This document shows positions 57,731 to 64,000 of a stretch of 64,000 nucleotides of DNA, one piece after another. The notes below the pieces were generated by a model. The model was given only the letters and a program-made list of their open reading frames with translations. It had not been told where the DNA came from and did no database searches. The stretch covers positions 126,794,924 to 126,858,923 of the forward strand of contig OZ024823.1 of the NCBI GenBank assembly GCA_964016985.1, written 5' to 3'. Origin of the DNA: Anodontia alba. Taxonomy: Eukaryota; Mollusca; Bivalvia; Lucinida; Lucinidae. Both the position numbers and the translations under genes were made by a program. Position 1 is the first letter of the stretch. Each line of letters begins with the position of its first letter.

Positions 57731-57970
57731 CTAAACGTATGTTTCGTTGGTTTCAGAAAAGCTTACGATACTGTTACGATAAATTACTAGCAAACAACAT
57801 CAGTGGCTTTTACTTTAATGTTTAAGATCAGTGTATGCTTTTGTCAAAAATGAATAATCAGTAAACAATGGCCTAATTATCAGTAATGTATGAGTAATTC
57901 AGGGAGACTCTATCAGCCCACTTCTTTTGAATCCTTATATATCCGATCTTGAGAAATACCAAATATTAGA
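57731..57970 (+). pseudogene. Decayed LINE reverse-transcriptase fragment
   Basis: LNVCFVGFRKAYDTV carries the RT motif A context (F-x-K-A-Y-D), and after stops and a frameshift VIQGDSISPLLLNPYISDLE (57894-57953) carries the motif B region (GDSISPLLFN-like). A TGA precedes VIQG. This is the RT of a CR1/jockey-type non-LTR element, heavily degraded. Confidence 0.75.
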
Positions 57971-58097
57971 AGAAAAATAAATCCAGTAAAATGTCTTTTT
58001 TTACACATACAGTAGCGATTACGTTTTTCTTGTCCGTTTATGCGTTTGGGGTGCGTTTTAAAATCGTGGCATAACGTTTGCGTATCGACAACGTTTC

Positions 58098-58312
58098 TAG
58101 CGTTTCATATCGTTTCGGCCAATCAAATTACAGAGCAAAGCGTTTCATTCAAACGCTTAATTTGCATATGCGCACTGAGGAGATACAAACGTTTTCTCGA
58201 AACGCTTTTCACCGTTTCGGCCAATCAGCTTGCCTTAACGAAACGCTTTTTCCGTTTCGGCCAATCATTTGACCGTTTCGCACCGTTTGTATGTTAGACC
58301 AATCGAATCATA
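58098..58312. promoter_or_regulatory. Cluster of four CCAAT boxes in CGTTTCGG-rich repeats
   Basis: 'cgtttcggccaatca' occurs three times (58108, 58213, 58251) and 'agaccaatcgaat' once (58298), each within repeated AAACG/CGTTT stretches. GGCCAATCA is a strong NF-Y-type site. Whether it is a promoter or a repeat by chance is not known; no downstream gene was found on either strand. Confidence 0.35.
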
Positions 58313-58669
58313 AATACCTGTTGGACCGTATTAAACCGTGTTTATTACAACTAAAGTACTCTGTATCTACGTATTAAAATTATATTTATTTTATTTTATT
58401 TTATCTATTTATATTTTCTTTATAAAATATATTTTGGTATTTTCGAAAGAATTAACATGATTAATTATTATACTTTGTGAAGCCTATTATTTTTACACTG
58501 CAATCATGACAATCAACGTCTTTTGACAATTAAATGTTTTAGCACATAGTACTCGGTATAAAATATTTAGCAGATGACATTTTGAAGTTTATATATATTT
58601 CCTGAAAACAGATTTTGGCATTTCATACAAATTGCCTGCAAATGATTTGACAATTTCAGAATGCCTTAA

Positions 58670-58748
58670 CCAAGAAAATATTTATTTATTTTATTTATCT
58701 TACTTTTATATTTTATTTTATTTTTATTTATTTATTTTTTATTTTATT

Positions 58749-58806
<58 letters not shown>

Positions 58807-58808
58807 GT
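58670..58808. repeat. (TTTA)n/(TTA)n low-complexity sequence
   Basis: TTTAT variants, then about 18 TTA units at 58750-58806. The poly-Tyr ORF is an artefact. Confidence 0.95.
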
Positions 58809-59220
58809 ATAATTTTAGATGTATGTAAATGGCTACGATTTGTCATTTAAATCGGCAGACTTTTCTCACTTGTTTTGTTTTTAAGGTGTGCGGTAAGAAT
58901 GCCAGAGCTGAAAATGCCATATGCAAAAATGTTAGAGGAAAAATGCAACAAGTAAAAATGCCAGAGGCTACCTGGTAAAATGTCATAGGAAATAATCCCA
59001 TAAGTAAAAATGCCAGAGATAAAACTTATACAAGTTTAGTTCTTTATTTGTCTTCCATGTAGCACAATTTGACAGCATCATGGGAAAAGGTGAAAAGATG
59101 CAACAAAGTATATATGTCCAAATAGACTCCCCCACACTCTATATTGGAAGAGTCTAATTCAATGTTAAGCATGTCAGGTTATGTGATTTAGATAATCCTA
59201 GCGAAAAATGACTGAGCTGT

Positions 59221-59286
59221 GCAAACAATGGATACCCTGATCAAATGCCGCATTTTGCAGTGTCTGATCTGGATCTGCACTGTTTT
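59221..59286. repeat. ~60-bp palindrome, copy 5 (diverged)
   Basis: 'caaacaatggataccctgat' against 'atctggatctgcactgtttt'; centre 'tgccgcattttgca'. Confidence 0.75.
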
Positions 59287-59401
59287 CCAATAGCCTGTTT
59301 TGGGTCTCCAAATTAAAGTGAGTTAAACTCTTTCCACATCAAAAAAAAAAAAATAATAATAATATCATCTGCTTATATCTAAACAAAGCAGGTTAAATGT
59401 T

Positions 59402-59747
59402 AACCTTTACCACTCTGTTTATTCAGCAGACAACAAAGTGACGACATTTTCTTCGTTTTTCCAGAAAACAGGATTTGACATTTCATGCCAGTTGTCTCTA
59501 TTCAAGACAATTTGCATGAAATGTACAGAATGTTCAGTTGATGACATTTTGAAGTATTTTTCTTATGTTATCCTGAAAACAGGTGTCGGCTTTTCATACA
59601 TATTATCTCCACAGGACTTCACTTTCCCTGCAAATTGTCTTCAGTGGAGATTTGCGTGAAATGTCAAAACTGTTTTACGGGAGAAAATAAGAAAAGAGGT
59701 CATGAATTTGCCATCTGCTGAGTTAGCCCAGAGAGTGATAAAGGTTC
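59402..59747. mobile_element. MITE with AACCTTTACCACTCT ends
   Basis: Ends 'aacctttaccactctg...cagcagacaaca' and 'gccatctgctg...agagagtgataaaggtt' are inverted. Internal 'gatttgacatttcatgccag' and 'tttgcatgaaatgt' hairpins. Relatives at 38530, 40256 and 54510. Confidence 0.75.
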
Positions 59748-60544
59748 AACTGGACAATGAATCGTTGACATAATCCATTCTGTTGGTGATATGTGTAGAC
59801 CACGATCAGACTGCGCGGAAATGCCGGTTCACCTTGGTATAAGCTGTTCTCAAATACCAAAAGGTCGTTTCTTATTTCTATTCAAAGGGGCTAATATATA
59901 TTCAACCAGTGCCGACCAAACCAGATCAGCTTGCGCAGCAGGATCAAGATCAAAGATTTTCAACACCAGTCTGAACTACGTCGAACCTGTGAATTGCCAT
60001 TATTGTTTTGAGTGATATTTCTCCCCCCCCCCCTCCCCCTCACGTCCCTCCCCTCACGCCCCCACTTTTTTTTTAAAATGAAATGTACACTGTCGTTTGG
60101 ACAAATGGTGCTGGAACAGATGATCTGCTTTACTGAAATTTATTGTTAGAATTATGCGTCACCAATACTAATCCTTTCATTAGATCCTTATCCAGTGAAA
60201 ACGTCCCTCTGAGCATAGGTGTTACTCAGATTAAAGTGAGTGGATCAGTCTAGTGCATAATGGTGTCCACTCAGTTCACTGATCAGGTCATTAGTATAAA
60301 ATACTGCAATACATGAATCGCTCAGTATCCATCTAATACACAGACTGATCAGATTTGTAAAATATAAATAGGTCCATTTTTACTTTTTCGGGCCATTATT
60401 TTTCGAATACGATGCACTGTGTACATCATGGCAATTATGTGGACAGTCGGCAAATATCTTGCTGGAGGGCTTTCATGAAAGTATATTCTCACTATGAAAA
60501 CATTTCTGGCATGTATATGCAAAGCTGTTAACCTTAAGAACGCT

Positions 60545-61120
60545 ATATTTTAATATTAGAAGACGAAGATCAAATGTATGGACGAGCAGCAATGACCCAG
60601 AGCAGAGTGCGCGGATGCACATTCTAATCTTGTATTTTGCATATTGCAACCTATACTTAAATATTAGAAGACGATGCACTGGAGAAACAGCAGATCCTTT
60701 CGAATAATAATGATAATAAAAATGTACAGACGAACTGCAACGAATCAGATCAAAATGCACGGATGAACATACTAATCAATGTTGCATTTATAGCACATTG
60801 TAGTCTGGATACTCCTAAAAGGGTAATTGGCAAACAGTGGAGACCCAGATCAGATGCCGCAGAACGTGACGTCTGATCAGGGTATCCACCATTTGCAAAT
60901 AGTTCAACCATTTGTTTCTCTACATAACATAGTCTGGCATACCTAAAATCGAAATTAGAATCTTCCAGTATATAGGGTGGGTGAGTTCATTCAGTAACAA
61001 TAGGTTAAATATTAGAAGATAATGTGCAAGACTATTGGCAAATCGTATCGAATAAGACAATGTACAGATGAGCAGCTACGAAGCAAATCAGAGTGCGCGG
61101 ATGCCCTATATTTATCACAT
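60545..61120. repeat. Diverged repeat units ('atattagaagacga')
   Basis: 'aatattagaagacgatg' at 60553, 60658 and 61009, each followed by 'acagatgagcag' or 'cggatgaac' type blocks; palindrome copy 6 lies between units. Confidence 0.6.
60830..60897. repeat. ~60-bp palindrome, copy 6
   Basis: 'gcaaacagtggagacccaga' against 'ctgatcagggtatccaccat' and 'ttgc'; centre 'gccgcagaacgtgac'. Confidence 0.8.
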
Positions 61121-61129
61121 ATTTTCATG

Positions 61130-62370
61130 TATTCCTCTTTTTTAATATTGGTAAAATTACTTTGCATCTACATGTATTCGGTAGTTTAAAATGAAAATGA
61201 CTTTATATCAAAGATGAATGGATGAAATTGAAATGTTGTTGTTTTTTTTTATTTGTTCAAAACTGACTTAGCAGTTTTTACGTAAGTCTTCTTCGATATA
61301 TATTTTTTACATTACGTCTGGTGTGTCTTTATTTCAAATATAAGAGCAATATATCCTTTTAAGGCATTATCTGTTTATGCATGATGTTTTTTTTTTTGTT
61401 TTTTTTTTTCTCATCCAAACAGATTTGGAAGTGCACCTGCATATCATAAAACTTCCAATAAACAATACATGGAATGAGTATTTCCTATACCTCACCCTCC
61501 TTAAGAAATATACAGGCTAATATTATGTAACATTTGAAAGAACAAAAAGGAGATAGTATAAATAAAAAAAAATATGTAAATAAATAAAAATTGGAAAATA
61601 TCATGATATTATACGCATTAATCCATATATGTCCAGAAAGTACTACTCTTTTCCCAGCAGTGTATTTTCGTTACCCTAAGGTAACACAGGTAACAAAGGT
61701 AACAGTTGTACTTTAAGCCGGACTTTCAGACGGAGTGGCACAATATCAATGGTGGTCATGTATCGCAGAAAGGGACCTTAGCTTATAATCATATGAAAAG
61801 TGCGAAGACCCAGATCAGTCTTTGCATTTTCGCAGTCCGATTATGGTTTTCGCCAGGGGTTTCTCTTGTATCATATATATGAGATGATACCTAGATCAGC
61901 CTGTCCATTTTCGCAGTCTGATTAGGATTTTGCCAGAAGTTTGTGTTCTGACAATGTTTCTTCATGTGACTCTGTAGGCTGGTCATTACGTATCTGACTC
62001 GGCATGACGCAGGTCAGATTAAAACGTTGCATTTTCTGCTGAATTCAGCTACCTGCTAATCAGCTGAAGTCCTAAAACGATGAGCTGCTGAATCGCCGTT
62101 TATTATTATTATTATTTTTTTTAATGACTTGCTTTGTACAAATATGTTTTGGATTTATATTATAATTATTTAATTGTTACAATATAAGTATTTATAATGA
62201 GGCTTGAAATCCGCTGAATGTGGAAAAAGTTTCGCACTATATTGCTCTCGATTATTCTGAATAAACGCCCATTAATAATGATTGGATTACAATACACGGC
62301 TTATGGTGAGATTTTAAAGCAACACTGTGAATTACGGTCAAACAATGATAGAATTAATTAAGTTTATTAA
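61130..62370. other. No gene; dispersed repeat scraps
   Basis: 61800-61930 carries the 'cccagatcagtctttgcat' group twice. T-runs at 61385-61410. 'ggtaaca' repeats at 61679-61702. Confidence 0.45.
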
Positions 62371-62590
62371 ATCATTTGAGCTGGCGCATGACAAAACCAG
62401 CAATATTTGATCTGTGCTCCCAGCGAAGATTCAGATCAACCTGGGTATCCACCCAATCTAGCAATAGTCTTCGCTCTGTGGACAGTGGTTATAGATATGA
62501 ACCCTTCTTCATTCGGACAACGACGACTTTAAACTTCGCTGGGTGCACATGTCAAATGTTTGGTTTTGTCATTATGCAAAGGCTCATTTA
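62371..62590. mobile_element. MITE with ~55-bp terminal inverted repeats
   Basis: 62371-62427 ('catttgagctggcgcatgac', 'aaaaccagcaatatttgatc', 'cccagcgaag') is the imperfect reverse complement of 62534-62590. ~220 bp, no ORF. Confidence 0.75.
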
Positions 62591-62959
62591 AGAAACGCAA
62601 CGGGTCCAATAAAATATATTACATAAATCAATGTATATTTCAACGAACGGTTCCAACAAATGTTACAATACAAGAGAAACGTAACTGCTCAGTTGTCTTT
62701 AAATCGATGAATTTGTTTGTCACCTTCATTCACTCCAATAAAGACCGATTGATGGATAGGCTTCTATAACACTTCCCTGATCTTCAGGGACAGAAATCTC
62801 CCTGAATATCCCTGAAACTTACAGCATGTATGTAATTTATACATAGTCATTCTAAAATATAAACATCAAGTGATGTACCATAAAATATCACTATTCTGTA
62901 TTCAGTATTTTAGCAGTATTTTAGCAATTCAGCGTTTTAGACTGTTTCTGCTAATCAAT

Positions 62960-63560
62960 ATGTCACTAAATTCAGTAGAAAAGTCAGCTTTTATGTTTGT
63001 CCCGCATAGACACATTTGTTTTCCTTATTTGGCTAGACTACCCTGTCATGGTCAGTCCCAATATACGGTCCTGATACCATAGCGCACATCAAAGATTTAG
63101 CTTATCTGAGTGATTATAAGGATAAGTCTCCCTAGGTGGGGTCCTATAAGGGGTAAATGGAAATATAACTGAGAAGTGTTCATTTGACTACAAATTTTGC
63201 GTTTGATTTGTTAATTTGTAGTGCAACTCTTTATTTTATTTTTTTCGGATAGTTTTTTCTTGCATTGTGCAAAAAATAGAAACAGAAATTGAAATATAAA
63301 ATTGAAAGTTTTCATTTATTGATTTAATGAATGAATGAATGAATGATTGATTGATTGATTGATTGATTGGCTGGCTGCTGATTGATCGATTGATTGATTG
63401 ACTGACTGACTGACTGATTAATTGATTGATTGATTGTTTTCTAAATAAGAACACTTCACAATTATTTCATAGCTGTCTCAAAACTAAAAAAATAGCTTCA
63501 GTCAAATTGAATCTGCAAATATTTTGTCTTGAGACTTAGAATTCAATAGGAAAGTGCAAC
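62960..63560 (+). repeat. ~500-bp duplicated segment, copy 2
   Basis: Matches 53540-54070, enlarged by the GATT microsatellite at 63325-63440. Confidence 0.75.
63325..63440. repeat. (GATT)n/(GACT)n/(GAAT)n microsatellite
   Basis: GAAT, GATT, GACT and GATT blocks in turn. The Ser/Gln/Ile ORF on the minus strand is an artefact. Confidence 0.95.
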
Positions 63561-64000
63561 AAATGGATATTAAATAATATTCATTGATCAAACTAAAACA
63601 TAATGGAATTATAAGAAAGTTTTCTTCTAGACTAGCATTACAAAATAAAATACGTTTCAGTATTCCCCATCTGAAATATAAATATTCCGTTCACGAACTT
63701 CAGAAGACACACATTTTAACACAAAGAAACTAATCCTCACTAATTTTCACTTCAGTAAAACAAGGCATTATGGAAAATAACCATGGTTAAATAGGAATTG
63801 CTAAAAAATAATTGTAGAAAAAAAAACTTAGTCAGAAAAAATCGTTTAAAATCGGGACCAAGCAAATACCCAGTGAGGGCTGTGCGAACGAGCAGGTTAA
63901 CCAATTTATGCGGAGCTTAAGTTTTTATTGTTACCATATTTTATAGAAAATCCTTTATTTAATGCAAACACTGTTTGCCAGTGTCTCTTTTAGGGACGGC
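63560..64000. other. No gene recognised
   Basis: AT-rich to the window end; nothing assigned. Confidence 0.4.

Noticed and set aside
58632..58850. Poly-tyrosine ORF
   Set aside because: Translation of a TTA microsatellite.

Overview
The window is nuclear DNA of a metazoan, most likely a marine bivalve and perhaps a venerid clam. It is AT-rich and gene-poor and is built almost wholly of nested repeats. Repeat styles I associate with bivalves are present: elements with ~160-bp tandem cores, palindromic fold-back elements, tRNA-derived SINEs, and reverse-transcriptase fragments with GIPMG and Y(I/L)DD motifs. The species assignment is inference from repeat style. No rRNA, CRISPR, operon or prokaryote-like gene organisation is visible.

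Layout. 1-940: 3' end of a reverse-transcriptase (RT) element. 960-2700: ~155-170 bp tandem array. 3330-13760: a large minisatellite built on a ~35-40 bp unit related to 'gaagtcatgttgacaataac', with a higher-order repeat. It is broken by an inverted RT pseudogene (3595-4484), a second RT element (8120-10370) that itself carries a ~970-bp Helitron-like insertion (8287-9257), several 3'-end copies of the RT element, and a SINE. 14915-15190: TA microsatellites around a ~100-bp fold-back segment carrying a hammerhead-ribozyme-like core. 16300-19756: Helitron-like element with a LINE 3' fragment inserted. 20700-23460: MITEs and SINEs. 23585-24677: 25-bp minisatellite. 25470-29240: fold-back repeat, dispersed repeats and a decayed PHD-finger exon on the minus strand. 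31132-37760: back-to-back elements with 150-165 bp tandem cores. 41428-43062: a further such element.

The only gene supported with confidence lies at 44311-55896 (+). It is an interferon-induced protein 44-like (TLDc plus P-loop GTPase) gene. Four exons were assembled by eye; splice phases, GT/AG sites and reading frame agree across all junctions. The first exon encodes the TLDc domain, exon 2 a short PWRDTPDW linker, exon 3 the P-loop (GPVGAGKSS), and exon 4 the DTQG switch region. Codon 12 of exon 1 is an in-frame TAG, so this copy may be a pseudogene, a null allele or a gene with a different start. The rest of the GTPase domain is not seen before 64000. Its introns are filled with MITEs, a short LTR-like element with TATA and AATAAA signals, and tandem repeats.

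55900-64000 holds dispersed repeats, a decayed LINE RT, a CCAAT-box-rich segment, microsatellites and a second copy of a ~500-bp segment also found at 53540-54070.

No obviously new multi-gene system is present. The most interesting items are the IFI44-like gene with its TAG codon, the candidate hammerhead core, the six-copy ~60-bp palindrome family, the TA-flanked MITEs with a perfect 51-nt hairpin, and a nested insertion that fixes the ends of a Helitron-like element.
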